Origin: Carex sylvatica
Taxonomy: Eukaryota; Streptophyta; Magnoliopsida; Poales; Cyperaceae
DNA: 64,000 nt
Direction of reading: 5' to 3'
Assembly: GCA_964058845.1 (NCBI GenBank)
Contig: CAXKVR010000265.1
Coordinates: 1-64,000 of the forward strand
Shown here: positions 1 to 12,094 of the stretch, one piece after another
Position numbering within the stretch: position 1 is the first letter of the stretch
Layout: each line of letters begins with the position of its first letter
Made by a program: the position numbers and the translations under genes
Notes under the pieces: generated by a model
Database searches by the model: none
What the model was told of the DNA's origin: nothing
What the model saw: only the letters and a program-made list of their open reading frames with translations

Positions 1-529
1 GAAAATAAAACAGAAAAAAGGAACAATGCTGAGAAGTGAGACAATACATCAAATAAAATGTCAGATAATCTAATTACAGCTTCCACATTCGTCCATAGCC
101 ACAGGCCACAGGCCACAATTCAGTCATACCAACTCTCTCTCATAAAAAAAGAAAAAGAAAAAAAATAAGTACACCTGCTGTTCTCTCCGCAAGAGTTTTC
201 TAAACTAAAAAGATCAGTAGAAAAATACCCTTCTACAATCGAATTCTGATCCAGTGTGATACCTGGCCGTGTAGAATGAGATCTGAGCCATCTGTTTTAA
301 TCTGGCAAGAATCTAGAAGCAGACCCTACAATCCAGAGCTAACTTTTCTTTTCCCACCCTTTTTAACTATGACATATCAAAAGAACTGAAAAATTCCTTG
401 CTGAAGCTTACTATAGCTGTATACGACACTTAAAAAAAAATAAAGTTCCTCTTTTGAAATTGGAAACACAAATAGAAAGCCTAGCTGCTTACAAAAATCT
501 GGAACTACTATCAATCTCTTTTGATTTCC
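1..529. other. Left edge, downstream of the PPR gene
   Basis: I see no coding region here. The sequence lies 3' of the minus-strand PPR gene and probably contains its 3' UTR (an AATAAA-like A-rich stretch lies around 430-440 in plus orientation). An A-rich run at 145-167 is the only low-complexity feature. Confidence 0.5.
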
Positions 530-1861
530 TTATGAGACAATCTCTTGAAATGATATAATTTCTTCAGATGAATACCAAGGAATTCTTCTATAAACTAATC
601 TCATAATTTCACTCGCATTTATATCTTTTGAGACTGCTCTTAGTCCCTTCAGCAACTTCTTTATTGTGTCCACACTTGGGTACCAATTCCTCTCCATACT
701 CTTCTTACAAAGTCTAAAAGCCAGACCAAAATCTCTCTCTTCACAAAGGTAATGTACCATTGTCTGATAAATCTTCCCATTTGGATCACAACCCCTTCTA
801 CTCATCGAATAAAACACATTGTTAGCCATTTTAATTTCACCCATTATGAAAAAACCCTTTATCATGAGATTATATGTCACCCCATCCGGCTTTTTCCCTG
901 ATTTATCCATGATGCGCACCAAATGATTTGCTTCAAAAGTTCTACGCTGATTAATCAAATATTGTATTCTAACATTATATGTGGTAAGAGTAGGATTACA
1001 ACCTCTAAGCCTCATTAAATTCCATAAACCATCACCGATCTTGCGCAGGCTTTTCTTATAAAAAGCCGAAATCAGAGTAGTGTAAGTTACAACATCAGGT
1101 TTGACACCTGATTTACCCATTTCCAACATGATCCTGTAAGCTGAATCCAAACTACCCATCTCACACATGACCTTGATAAGTGTATTGTAAGATATCTCAT
1201 CTAATTGAATTCCATAAATCTGAGGGGCGTTATCGAAAAGTTGGCACAGCTCATGAAACCGATTGGCTTGAGAGAGAACCTTGAGTGTGGCATTGAAAGA
1301 TTTTACAGTTCTCTTACAACCAAAAAAATGCATCTCCTGAAAAGTTTTGACAGCATGGTCTGGCATGTTGGCCCGGCCATACAGTGCAATAATCCTGATT
1401 ACAAAACCCTCTCTTCGACCTTGGGGTAAACCTTTCTGGCACTCCAAAATCTGCTCAATTAAGTCAAGCCGTTGAGCGCCAGCTAAGCGGGATACCACAT
1501 CCTCAAATATAAAACGATTTTCTACCACGATTCTGTTTTGGGCATTCATTTGGAACATCGAAAACAGTTTCTCTGGCTCCCTTTCTTTCTTTATTCGTAT
1601 AATTGCGGGCTCATTGGTGTTATCTTGGGGACCCAGATCATTATTAGTTTTGGGTTTTAAGGTCTGAATCTTGCCCTTCTTTAAGAGGGTAGCTCTGCAA
1701 GATTCAATTGTGGGGAAGTTTTCAGGATGGTGATTTGCAGAGTGTGCATAGTTGGAAATATCTCTTTTTTTCACTGATTTGGAGATACCAGCAGCAATAC
1801 AAGTAATGGCAACTGCATCAATAGCTGCACAAATTCTTCGAACTGTGCGAAGGGAAAGCAT
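530..1861 (-). CDS. P-class pentatricopeptide repeat protein, probably mitochondrial
   Basis: This is an intronless 443-residue ORF. From about residue 113 to 420 it consists of degenerate 35-residue helical repeats with PPR signatures such as SYNTLIKVMCEMG, VTYTTLISAFYKK, TTYNVRIQYLI and VTYNLMIKGFF, roughly seven to eight units ending with typical 'G.KPD' spacers. There is no E, E+ or DYW tail, so it is P class; such proteins bind organellar RNA and affect its stability, splicing or translation. Residues 1-35 are basic and hydrophobic with few acidic residues, which fits a mitochondrial presequence. The start at 1861 is the first ATG of the frame. The gene is head-to-head with the NifU-like gene at 2634, and site II motifs typical of nuclear genes for organelle proteins lie in the shared promoter. 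The RNA target cannot be deduced. Confidence 0.93.
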   Translation of the reverse strand: MLSLRTVRRICAAIDAVAITCIAAGISKSVKKRDISNYAHSANHHPENFPTIESCRATLLKKGKIQTLKPKTNNDLGPQDNTNEPAIIRIKKEREPEKLFSMFQMNAQNRIVVENRFIFEDVVSRLAGAQRLDLIEQILECQKGLPQGRREGFVIRIIALYGRANMPDHAVKTFQEMHFFGCKRTVKSFNATLKVLSQANRFHELCQLFDNAPQIYGIQLDEISYNTLIKVMCEMGSLDSAYRIMLEMGKSGVKPDVVTYTTLISAFYKKSLRKIGDGLWNLMRLRGCNPTLTTYNVRIQYLINQRRTFEANHLVRIMDKSGKKPDGVTYNLMIKGFFIMGEIKMANNVFYSMSRRGCDPNGKIYQTMVHYLCEERDFGLAFRLCKKSMERNWYPSVDTIKKLLKGLRAVSKDINASEIMRLVYRRIPWYSSEEIISFQEIVS

Positions 1862-2633
1862 AGTATCGGTGACAACACCCTCACTACTCGCTCATACTTA
1901 AATGTATTCAAGACATGAATTAGGATAGAGGGTTTGGGGTCAATCAGGCTAATTTTGGTGAATGCACCAAGGTCAAAATACATGAACAATATTAGCTCAA
2001 AAGTTCAATGAACAGAGAATGGAAATAGCACGAGAACCTAGCTGATAGATCCTCCGAGAAAAGGCACTGCAGCGTGTTAAACTAGTCGCTAAAATCAGAA
2101 CAGAACTAAGTTCCGTTTTCACTTTTCTTCTAATTTATTTCATTCGGATTCGATATCAGAAACGATTTGGGGATTGACTTGCGGAGATTATCCTATAACG
2201 GAGCGGAGGAAACGAGAAGCGAAAGCCGCAAGGGGAAAGGAACGAGAAAACGGGCGTTTCTCATCGCCGATCTCCATGTAGCAACTCTTGCCAAGTAAAA
2301 CCAGTGGCCCGATTAATAAGTCCAATTTGGCTGATATACGGCCCAAAATGTATAATGGGCTTGTCATTTCCTTTATTCTGACCGAGAGGCCCAAGGTTTT
2401 GGGTTCACCATTATACGCACTTGCGATCTCTTTTCTATTTTTATTCTATATTTATATGGCATGCCTTGCCTGTCAGTGAAGCACTGCACTATGAGTTATT
2501 ACGGACGAAAATCAGAGAATCTGAATTCTCTTGAGATAAGTAATTCTATCAGTATCTCAGTAATGGCCTTCCCGCCTCAAAACGAAGAAATCGGAAGAAA
2601 AAAAATAAGGAGAAGACATCGGAAATTTCAGTG
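1862..2633. promoter_or_regulatory. Shared bidirectional promoter region with site II motifs
   Basis: The 772-bp interval between two divergent ATGs carries four TGGGCC/T-type elements within about 90 bp (GGCCC at about 2306, GCCCAA at about 2342, TGGGCT at about 2356, GGCCCA at about 2390). Site II elements are known to be enriched in promoters of nuclear genes for mitochondrial and plastid proteins, which fits both neighbours. Transcription starts are not determinable by eye. Small ORFs inside the interval have no family features and are ignored. Confidence 0.6.
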
Positions 2634-3412
2634 ATGGCCTTGGTCTATCACATCCATCTGCATCCATTTTCTCCATCTTTACGCCGCTTCTCTTCTCCTT
2701 CTTCTCTCAATTCTCCACCGCTATATAACAAATTTCAGAGTTTGAAAACCATTACATTGAAGCACAGAAGCAATCGGTTTAGGAAGCAGAGATTGCGATT
2801 CAATTCAGTGTCGGCGTCTCTACCAGCACTTGATCTGACAGAGGAGAATATTTGTCAGGTCCTACTTGATGCTAGATCTGAGGTAGCCCTGTTTTTGTTT
2901 CCTCGCATTGCTTGCTTCATTTTATTATTTTTGTAACCTCACAAAAATTAACCCTTTTTGCCTTAATTTCAGTTAGGTCAGATCTTTGATACTTCAATTG
3001 GAATGACCGGTACATTTCATTTATATACTATACATATGGAATTAAGATAGTTATTTTTTTAACAATTTTTATTACCTTCCTTGGGTTGTCCATTGTAACT
3101 GTGTATTAAGATATTAACCATAATAATATAGGAGTAGTCGAACTTGCCGAATTGGATGGCCCCTATGTGAAATTGAGGCTTACAGGCAGATTCTGGCACA
3201 CTCGTGCCCTTGTTCTGGCGCGTGTCGGTAATTACCTGAAAAACCGCATCCCAGTAAGTTAACATCTTTCTCATATCACTATATTGTGTTATAATCCATG
3301 TTCCATGTTTCATTCAGAACATTGATTAGAGATGATGTTCTTTTGTTAGGAAATTTTGGAGGTGGAAATTGAGGATGAGAAACAACTGGATGATAGCCCT
3401 GCGAATTTCTAA
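2634..3412 (+). CDS. Plastid-targeted protein with a degenerate NifU C-terminal domain
   Basis: Four exons are assembled by GT-AG rules: 2634-2882, 2973-3009, 3132-3253 and 3350-3412, giving 156 residues. A reading from 2631 would start at GTG, so the ATG at 2634 is preferred. Residues 1-60 are Ser/Arg-rich with almost no acids, as in a chloroplast transit peptide. The rest follows the NifU C-terminal (NFU) fold: ENICQVLLDARSELGQIFD, then VVELAELDGPYVKLRLTGRF, then VGNYLKNRIPEILEVEIEDE. The Fe-S-ligating CxxC between these blocks is missing, replaced by WHTRAL. It therefore probably cannot carry a cluster like NFU1-3 and may be a structural or regulatory relative. The N-terminal prediction is weaker than the domain call. 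Confidence 0.78.
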
Positions 3413-6400
3413 GTTAGTTCCCGGATCTTGAGTTATCGTCCTGATTATTATTTTGAGAGTTAGCTTTGCTTTTTGTATTATATGATGTAATGTTTGTTAG
3501 TTCAATTTTTGTAAACAAAATCATATGGTTTGAAATTTGAAGGCCCAACAAAGCAAAAAAAAAAAAAATTGAGCCAGATTTAATGTAGCAAGCCGCACAA
3601 CAAGCAAAAAGTTTCTGCAGTCATTCATGTTATATGACATAATAAAAATCCTAAGAAAGTGTTTGGTTACGGAACAAAGTTCAGCTAATCCAAGTTATTT
3701 ATTTCAAGTTAGGTCGGTTTAACCTTTCTTATTTGGTTATGGAAAAAGGTTAGATTGCCTAAAGTTAAGCAAGATAGAGAAAAGGAGAAAAACATTCTTT
3801 TATTAAAAGTGAGCTCCACATGCGGCACAAATCTGAAGTTAAGCTTACGTCATTTAGGGTTAACAAAAAAACACGTAGCTCGTGATTTGTTTGAAGTCGG
3901 CTCAAAAACAGTTCGTAAATTGTCACTCAATCTAGATTTGAACTCAAAATAGATTGCTTGTTCTGTCTTGGTCTCTTGTTTGACGAGTTCAAGCTTGGCT
4001 TAACTCGGCTCAATTGTTAACGAGCTGGTATGAACTATTCATTATATTTTGATTTAGTCTGAACTGTTGACATGTTAGGGTTAACTATTACTATGTCTCA
4101 ACTTAGGACAACATATATGAGATATTGAGATTTGATGTTGTGAAAATTGATTTAGTAGATAACCAGTTCGGCTCTGCCTGAAGAATCGCGAGCCAGTATT
4201 TTCAGCTTCCAATTAAAGTCTTGCTTGGCTCAGCTCGTGATAGTCATGTGTTGGCTTCGAGTTTTGTCTAGCTCGACTCAGCTCACTTGTTTTCAGTTCT
4301 AACGTGTTCACAGCTTGATCTAACTATTTCATATTTGACAGTGCCCGGGTGAGGACTAAAAATTTTAGTTTTAGATTTAGTCCCATGGAAATAAATGTGC
4401 AAGCATCCCGTTGCATTGAATGTTTAAAAGATGAAGCCATGTAATATATAATGATAAATAAGTTCATGATGCTAGAATATTGATTAAACAGAATAAAGAT
4501 CTTTGTTTAATTGAACGCTAACAAACTTTTGTTCTAGTACATCTGTTTATGACATAGTATTGAGTGCATTTGGTTCAATCGTACCAATATTCCTTCCGAG
4601 TAATAATTGTAGTTATTCAAGTAGCTCTGTCATGATTATGGACCCTGAAAATTTGCTGTCACCCTGTTTAATCACTTGAAAATATTGGGGCTATGATGAG
4701 TGTACTTGTGCCTTTTTAGACGGGACCATTTTTTGATGGCCTTGATTGGACAATACTTTATTCTTTATTCATATCATAAATTGATTATACATTATCATTG
4801 AAACGGGGAAATAAAAGGGTAAAAGAAAAAAGAAATTCGGTACTGCCCAATCTCCTTACATAGTGGGCCAGGCCCAAATTTCCACATTGAAGCCCAGCAA
4901 CAGTCATTAAGGTAATGGTGTAATGGTATTACGTGTGAGTAAGATCCATATTTTTGTTGGGGTTGTGTGTTTGTGGAGTTCACATCCGGATCCGTATCCG
5001 TATCCGTATCCTTCCAGGTATGACTCAACACAATTGAAACGGGCGGCTCAGATTTACTCTCAGCCGGTCCTCGCTAGGGATGACAGAGGGAGCAGTATTA
5101 TTTGTGCTTTGAGATTCATACTAAGTTAAATATAACAATTTTGGACCATCTAATTTCAATTGTACTCAGTCCAGTAACCTGAGGGGATGTGAATTCGTTC
5201 ACATCCTCCCCCAGTACTGTAAAAGATAATCTTTTAGACTTAGTGAATCTAAACTTCTCTTTTAATTTTGTACGAATTTTAAAACAGAGTAAATCTCAAA
5301 CCGTAAAGTGAAGGGAATCTTTTACACATTTGAGACTTGAAACTTGAGAGGATTCTTCCGTATTTGTGTGGGTGGGGCCGGGGGGTTTGGATGGAATGAA
5401 TTCGTATCCTCTTCATTAACTCAAAAGGGGAATTTTTAGATCCGCACTAATATTAAAGACTCCTTATGTTATAGACAGAAACCGGATTAGCTCCGTTTAA
5501 AATCAGGCAGCTAAAATTCATTAACTCAAAAGATTCCCTTTTAAGTTAACGCCAAGGATACACATTCTGCATGGAGTATGGATTCTCTGAGGTTACTCAA
5601 AATTCGAGTTACCTTGGATTTAACTACAATACAAAGCAGCATAGTTGCAGCAATCAAAGTGACAAGACTCGCGAGAAATTAATGTATTATTCTTTTCTTT
5701 TTTATATTATCGAACGAACTCTGAATAAAACGCAACGTTTTATTCGCAAGAAAAAACTCAACAAAAAACTCAACAAAAAAAATCAACTTTTTTTTTGGTT
5801 TTTTTTTGTTTTATTTTTTTGTTTTTTTATTGAACCGAATTATTTTCGAATTATTCGTTTGTCACTATGACAGTAATAGGATCTAAATCAAAGAGGTACC
5901 ATATTTGGTACAATGAGCTTCAAAGAGGTGTGTGCGGCATGATTGCTTCAAAGAGGTTGATTTAGATCAGAGAATTAATATGAATGCGATTGATATTCTA
6001 AAGTTGCAACCCTGCAATTTGGTTGTTGTTTATTTATATTTTTCTTGTTTGTAATTCTTCTTGCTTTGATTTCTTAGCACACCTGGTAGACTGGTACTAG
6101 TGCACATTATTCAAGACTTGTTATGTGGTTCATGGCGAAATTCATTTTGCCTCTTGCCAAACTCCCAAGCGTTTACTCAAATATTGACAAATTTGCCCTT
6201 AACTTGCAAACGTGCAGCACGACCAATACAATACAACCGGTGAATTTTGTAGGCAGCGGCGGATTCAGAGTAGAATAGGAGCTGTTGATTTCGAATTTTA
6301 GTGGTGATTTATTGGTATTGATTGATTTTTTTTTCTCTGAATTTTTTTTGTCTCCTCTCGATGTTTGATTTGTAATTTTAGTTAAATTTAGTGTTAAAAT

Positions 6401-7890
6401 TAAAATAATTTTTTTGAATTATGATGGATAATTAGAATTATAAGTTAAAGCATCTGAAATTATTAGTCAAGGCATTGAAAAATATAAGTCAAATCATTAT
6501 TTATTTTCTCAAATATCTAATTAATTAATGGGTTTAAATCTAATAAGTTATTTAAATCCAATTCGATATTTTTTTGTCCCTCTCACAAAAATTATGGATC
6601 TGTCCTTGTTTGTAGGGTTAGTATTTTCTAGAATTTGTATTTGTTGGCACAAATCTTGACAAAGGTAACTCCGAATCAACCCTACACGTTTTCAGCGCGA
6701 TAGGTGATTTTATTTTTTAAACTCAAGAGTAATAAGTATCAATAATCCAGTAAATAAATAAAATTGGCTTTTTAAATCAAATTTAAATTTGATCCTATAA
6801 CTCTTAGCCAAAAAAGAAACTCTATTCTCACGATTAGTGCTTTTAAATTTACTAAAGATTATTTTACTTCCTTTTTCATAGGAGAGCCTATGAAAATAGG
6901 ATGTTCAAGATTAACCCTGCTTTATATATATAGCAGCTAATGACCTGTGCTAGTGAGGTCCCAATAAATACCAGTGCATTACGATAGCTGCTGTAGTAGT
7001 GCAAGCTATCATATAAAGCAATTTATGCTAAATCATAAATTAATACCGTACGTTTTGACATATATAACTATCAATGATACCAAACTCTTTAGTGCATAAC
7101 ATTAACGTAATTTTGGTACCAATTTATCTTATTTACTGCACTGAACATAAATTTGATAATAATCAGCTCTCAACAATAAAAAGCTACACAGTATACATAA
7201 AAAGTAGAATTAGGCACAGTATAAATTATCTGCCCCCAATCATTATTCATTGTTATAATTTATTAACAAATTATTTTATAATCATCGCATGATGAACTTC
7301 TTAAAAAAATTGTGCAGCTTGGCGACCGTTTTTTTTTTTTTTTTTTTTTTTTGAGGTAAAAACAAGCCACTAAATTTATTGATCAACAAAGATTTTGGCG
7401 ACCCTTATAAACTTTATATTAAAAGCTGATTTTTTTTTTTTTTCAATTTTCTCAAGTTTTTGGCAATTAGAATTCAGAAACGTTATAGTGGTGTTATCGT
7501 TTAATTTTAGAACAAAGATATCTAATAAAATCACTCAATAACTGTAGTAAAAAATGACACAAGTCATTGATAACTGCACGTTGAATGCAGCGACACGAGC
7601 TCTCGTCTTTTTTTAGAAAAAAACATGTTCAGTTTTAAAAAATAGTATTTAAAAGTTACTGTGTATCAAAATTCTATAATAAAAAAATATAATGCCGTGG
7701 CATGATCAAAGCTTCGGCAAATCTTTAAAGACATGAGTAGGCAATCTGGAATACTCAAACTCCCTTATGGATTTTAATAAAGAATATAAGTAATAGCGTA
7801 AGCACCGAAATTGATTATGAGTCTCTGAATTGAATCTAATATTTATAGTTCAATCTTAGTGTTGTTCCGCTTTCTGTTTTGATGTGCATT
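3413..7890. other. Gene-poor AT-rich intergenic region
   Basis: No gene with support was found. The first about 150 bp is likely the 3' UTR of the NifU-like gene. At 3655-4330 there are GAGCTCG/GGCTCA-type degenerate repeats typical of decayed hAT-like elements. At 4987-5010 there is a short (ATCCGT)n-like array, and long T runs occur at about 5787-5827 and 7330-7352. An ORF at 5571-5870 is composed largely of Lys/Asn and Phe runs and looks like low-complexity translation. Confidence 0.5.
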
Positions 7891-7900
7891 GGCATAAACT

Positions 7901-8273
7901 TCTGAAGTTTTTAAATGTACTATCTATTGAAAAAAATAAAAAAAATTATTTTTTGAAAAATTTAATTTCTGCCATGGTCGCACTTAGCAGATGCAGATTC
8001 ATTTATTGGAAGCCGCATCTAGCGAATGAATGAGATGCCAAGATAAAGTCCGCACTTAGTGGATGAGGCCTCTTTTTTCATATGAGATTTTTATTTATTT
8101 ATTGGAAGCCGCATCTAGCAAATGTATTCTGAGATCTCATTAGTTAGATGGGGACTCTATTCTGAAACCTCATCCGCTAGATACGGTGCAGCTATGACAG
8201 AAATCAAATTTTTAAGAAAAAAAAGGTTTTTTTATTTTATTTTATTTTTTAAAATGGTACATTTAAAAATTTC
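7901..8273. mobile_element. Foldback MITE with perfect 10-bp target duplication
   Basis: This 373-bp element is an imperfect inverted repeat along nearly its whole length. The left end TCTGAAGTTTTTAAATGTAC pairs with the right end GTACATTTAAAAATTTC, and the inner arms both carry the paired motif GCCGCATCTAGC. It is flanked by GGCATAAACT at 7891-7900 and again at 8274-8283. A 9-10 bp duplication with long arms points to a non-autonomous Mutator-like element. No coding capacity. Confidence 0.88.
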
Positions 8274-8283
8274 GGCATAAACT

Positions 8284-10598
8284 CGGTCATATTCAGACAA
8301 ACATTAAAGCAGTATCTGATTATGTGTTTGAATCGGTTTTATAATAATTACAGCTTCTAATCCATGGCTGGATATTTAGTTTTCTTTTTTTCTAATCATT
8401 TTCGTTACTTGCGCAACCATTTTTTTGTCTGTATTAGGGGCTGCGAAGGACCTTATTTAATATTTTTAAATATAAAAACATGTGAAGCCACGTGAATGAC
8501 ACGTGAGTCGCAAGAAGAACATGAAGCTGATGTAACAATTGTATGAATCTATACACATTATTGGTACAATTTCACATGTAAAATCATAATTATGAGCAGA
8601 GCTCGGGTGTGATGCACTCACTAATAAAAATTGGTGAGTATAATTCTAAAAATTTATTGAATTATTTTTAAATAATAAATTTAAATTGTTGAAATTCATC
8701 TACTTAATGAGTGATATATGTACACAGCCGGAAACACAATCTCCGAACCGTTTGATTCTTTGATTCGTTCATTTAGAAGATAGTTTTCAGATTTTATAAA
8801 TGTTATTTTTTTTATTATCGTATTTGACGAAAATAGTAAGGAAATGAATTGCTAATGTGTAATTATTTTGTCATTACGATTTTATAATTCATGGTTGTTG
8901 TTTTGGCAATAGCAATGGTGGATTTTCTCTATTACTTGACGGGAATCATTCCTTTTGGAAATTTTTTTTTTTTTAATAAAAGCCATTATTGATTTTTTTA
9001 AATTTTGATCGTTATTGTAATCTATACTAAAATCAAACATTGTAACATACATTTTCTCGGACGCTAAAACTAATAGTCATTTAAACCCAACATGATAATA
9101 GCACGATACTGTGAATGTCATTTCTTGATATTATATTTTTTAAAATTATAATATTCCACTAAATAATCTATAGCGTGAATCAAACGCTCTTTAGAATTTT
9201 AATGTGAATAATATCATACTAAATGATGACTTTTAAATAGTGCGGCATTGAGGTGCTAATTTTTTTTACAAGTACTAAATGCTTAAAAAGAAATTTTTTT
9301 TTTTTATCGTTATAGCTGATTATTAAAATTGTTATTTTACTATCAGCTATAGCTATTTTTTTTAAATATCCGCGCCATGTTAGGTGGATATTAATTTTGT
9401 CTTTTTATTTCAAATTATTAAAGAATGGTTTGTATTACTTTTTCTTGACTCTTCAATTATGTTTTATATTTTTATTTAAATGAATTTTGTTCAACCTATA
9501 ACAAAGATTGGATATATAATTATTAAACGATATCTGTGTCCTTTAATTTTATAGTAGTGTGATCATTTCTTGCACCTTGTACTGATGATTCATTTCTTGC
9601 TATTCGTATTTTAAAAATTAATATGTTTTATAGCTCTTCTTATGGGTATGTTTGGATGGATAAAGAATAGTTATTATTCAGATTAATAATATTTTGGACT
9701 ACTATTTTCTATTTAAGTGTTTTTTGATTAATAAATATGAAATATTTTTTTGTTTGTCTTTTATAATTTTTCTCACTATGTTATTAATCCAACACAATAT
9801 TGGATTAGCTACTATTCATAATATTAGAATTAGTTATTATTTTTAGTCACCTCTAATCAATATTCTTATGAGATTAATTTCAAAGCAATAAAGAAACATA
9901 GTAATTGAGATATGTATTTCAAAATTCATCAATGAACTCGATCCTCGAGAGAATTAACCTAATAAATTACAAATTATAAAATTATAAATTAAATCAACAA
10001 CAGCTAAAGCTACAAAGCATCGACAATTATTTATAATTTAATTTTTAGATTCAGAAAATTAGTGTTAGCGGAGAAAAAGGTTAAATATTTGTCTTATATT
10101 CAACTTGCATCGTGATGAAATTTTATACGGTTTATATACAACTACAACCATAATTGGAACGGATCAAACTATTCTCCAGTTTATTATAATTTTTCAAAGC
10201 ACATTCTGTGTTATGTATTAAAATCTTGAATTTTTTTAATTTTTATCATATAATTTACTTTAAATCATTTATATATATATAAATAATTCTAATTAAATGA
10301 GGTTTCAAATGTTTCATGTCTTTCATGTTTTATCATGGTTCACATTTTTTATTTATATTTTCAAATTTTATACAGTTGATCCGAACCGCTCAACAAAATC
10401 TCAACATTAAAATATAGTTGGAGACCAATTTTTTTTTATATATTTTTTAAAATTACTATGTTTTTAGATAGGTACAAAATCATTGTTTATGGACCATCTA
10501 AAAAGTAATTTTTTGCCTATCTAAAAAAAAGAAAAGAATAAGATATATTAAAATATAATATATATTAAAAAAAACTAGTCTTCAGAATGCAATATCGT
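8284..10598. other. AT-rich intergenic DNA with decayed repeats
   Basis: No ORF with family features. An isolated half-element around 10370-10530 contains the 'CCGAACCGCTCAACA' core that recurs in the MITEs at 10609, 11669 and 12856, so it is probably a truncated relative. A GTATGTTTGGATGG-type motif at 9646 resembles ends of hAT MITEs but no partner end was found. Confidence 0.5.
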
Positions 10599-10608
10599 AT
10601 ATTTAAAA

Positions 10609-10985
10609 GAGGAGGGATTCAATTACACATATTTTGGTGACATCGAATTACACTCTCGATTTTCAAAGTTTTTAAAGTCCAAATAGTCGATCCAAACCGT
10701 TCAATATAATGGATATATTAAAATGTACTTGCAGATCAAATTTTATATTTTTCGGATTTTTTTTTAATATTTATTAAGTATTTAACAAAATCACTATATT
10801 TAGACCATTGAATTTTGTACCCATCTTAATAAATAGTAAAAAAATTCAAAAAATATAAAATTTGATCTGCAAGCACATTTTAATATATCCATCATGTTGA
10901 ACGGTTTGAATCAAATATTTGGACTTCAAAAATATAAATTGTAATCTGATATCATAAAAAAAAAATTATAATTGAATCCCTCCTC
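10609..10985. mobile_element. Foldback MITE with perfect 10-bp target duplication
   Basis: The 377-bp element begins GAGGAGGGATTCAATTA and ends with the inverse TAATTGAATCCCTCCTC-like sequence. The arms continue inward through a shared core (CCGTTCAATATAATGGATAT against its inverted partner). Target duplication ATATTTAAAA lies at 10599-10608 and 10986-10995. It is non-coding and, by target length and arm structure, a Mutator-type MITE. Confidence 0.9.
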
Positions 10986-10995
10986 ATATTTAAAA

Positions 10996-11668
10996 TTTGA
11001 ATGTATAGATCCTTTGTGAATATAAAAACGTAAATAGCTAAACTTTTATATTTCTATAAAATAATGATGATATCCTTTGCGTCACGGACCAGAGGCCGCT
11101 AAGCCATGGCTGATGGTCCCCAAGTAAACCGGGTCCAGTTTTACGCTGATACGTGTTGTAAACTTGTTATTGCTTTGTGTTTGATGTGGAACGAATTTCG
11201 CTGCTCTTCAAACAAGAGAGCAAGACTTTATTATTTAAAATCTGACCATTTATTTGTGTTGAGATTCGTGCCGGAAACCTTTCTGGGTTGGCCACCTAAA
11301 TAAATTATTCAGCGAAACATCCTTCTCTGAGGCCCCGTATAAGTTTATTTTTTTAATTAGTAGGCATAGATCCCACAGCATCGATCATCATTCTAGGCTA
11401 TTGATTAGTGACAAATTATAATAAACAACTAATCAGCCAAGCCCACATGCAGAAGAAACTTCAAATCATGATTATATGTTATTTTAGCAAATCTAGGCAC
11501 TTTTGGTTCCGAACTATCCGGCTTTTACCACTAACTTTTTTATTTTAATCACACCTACCGACAGGGTTTTGTGACTTAAACATGACATTAATTGGTTAGA
11601 CTTGATAAAAACTTGGTCGGTATTCTAGGATTGTTTTTTGGTCGTTTAGAATTACGCATATTTCTTGA
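10996..11668. other. Intergenic DNA, nothing recognised
   Basis: A 65-codon plus-strand ORF at 11106-11303 has no recognisable domain and no supporting codon pattern. No repeat boundaries were found. Confidence 0.45.
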
Positions 11669-12094
11669 AAGATGAGGGTTAAAATGCCCTTATTATTTTT
11701 TCTCCATTTTTTACTAATTTATTGTGTTTTATATTTTATATTTTGTTTTTAAGATTTAAATTGTTGATCTGAACTGCTCAATATAATGTTTATATTAAAA
11801 TGTGTTTCAAGACTAAATTATATATTTTTTAAAACTCTTATTATTTTTTTAGATAGATACAACATTATTGTTTCTCGACTATTAATTAAAACGCAGTGAT
11901 TTTGTACTCACCTAAAATGTAGTTAACAATTTTTTTTAAAATATATAAAATTTAGTCTTTAAATATATTTTAATATGAAAATCATATAGAACAGTTCAAA
12001 TCGACTATTTAGATTTTAAAAATAAAGATAAAGAATGTGAGATACAATAAGACATAAAAGACACGAGACATTTTAATCCGGAATCCCTCCTAAA
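11669..12094. mobile_element. Older foldback MITE related to the 10609 element
   Basis: Inverted arms run from about 11670 (GATGAGGGTTAAAATG) to about 12094 (inverse GAATCCCTCCT). The inner core 'GATCTGAACTGCTCAATATA' pairs with its inverted copy near 11990. The same core occurs in the MITEs at 10609 and 12856, so this is one family. I could not see a clean target duplication, which suggests age. Ends are accurate to about 5-10 bp. Confidence 0.7.

Noticed and set aside
1205..1429. 74-codon plus-strand ORF
   Set aside because: It is antisense to the PPR coding sequence.
5571..5870. 99-codon ORF with a Lys/Asn-rich middle and Phe-rich end, considered as a plastid-derived fragment
   Set aside because: The residues come from A- and T-rich low-complexity DNA. 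I could not match it to any plastid gene with confidence, and it has no splice or promoter context.
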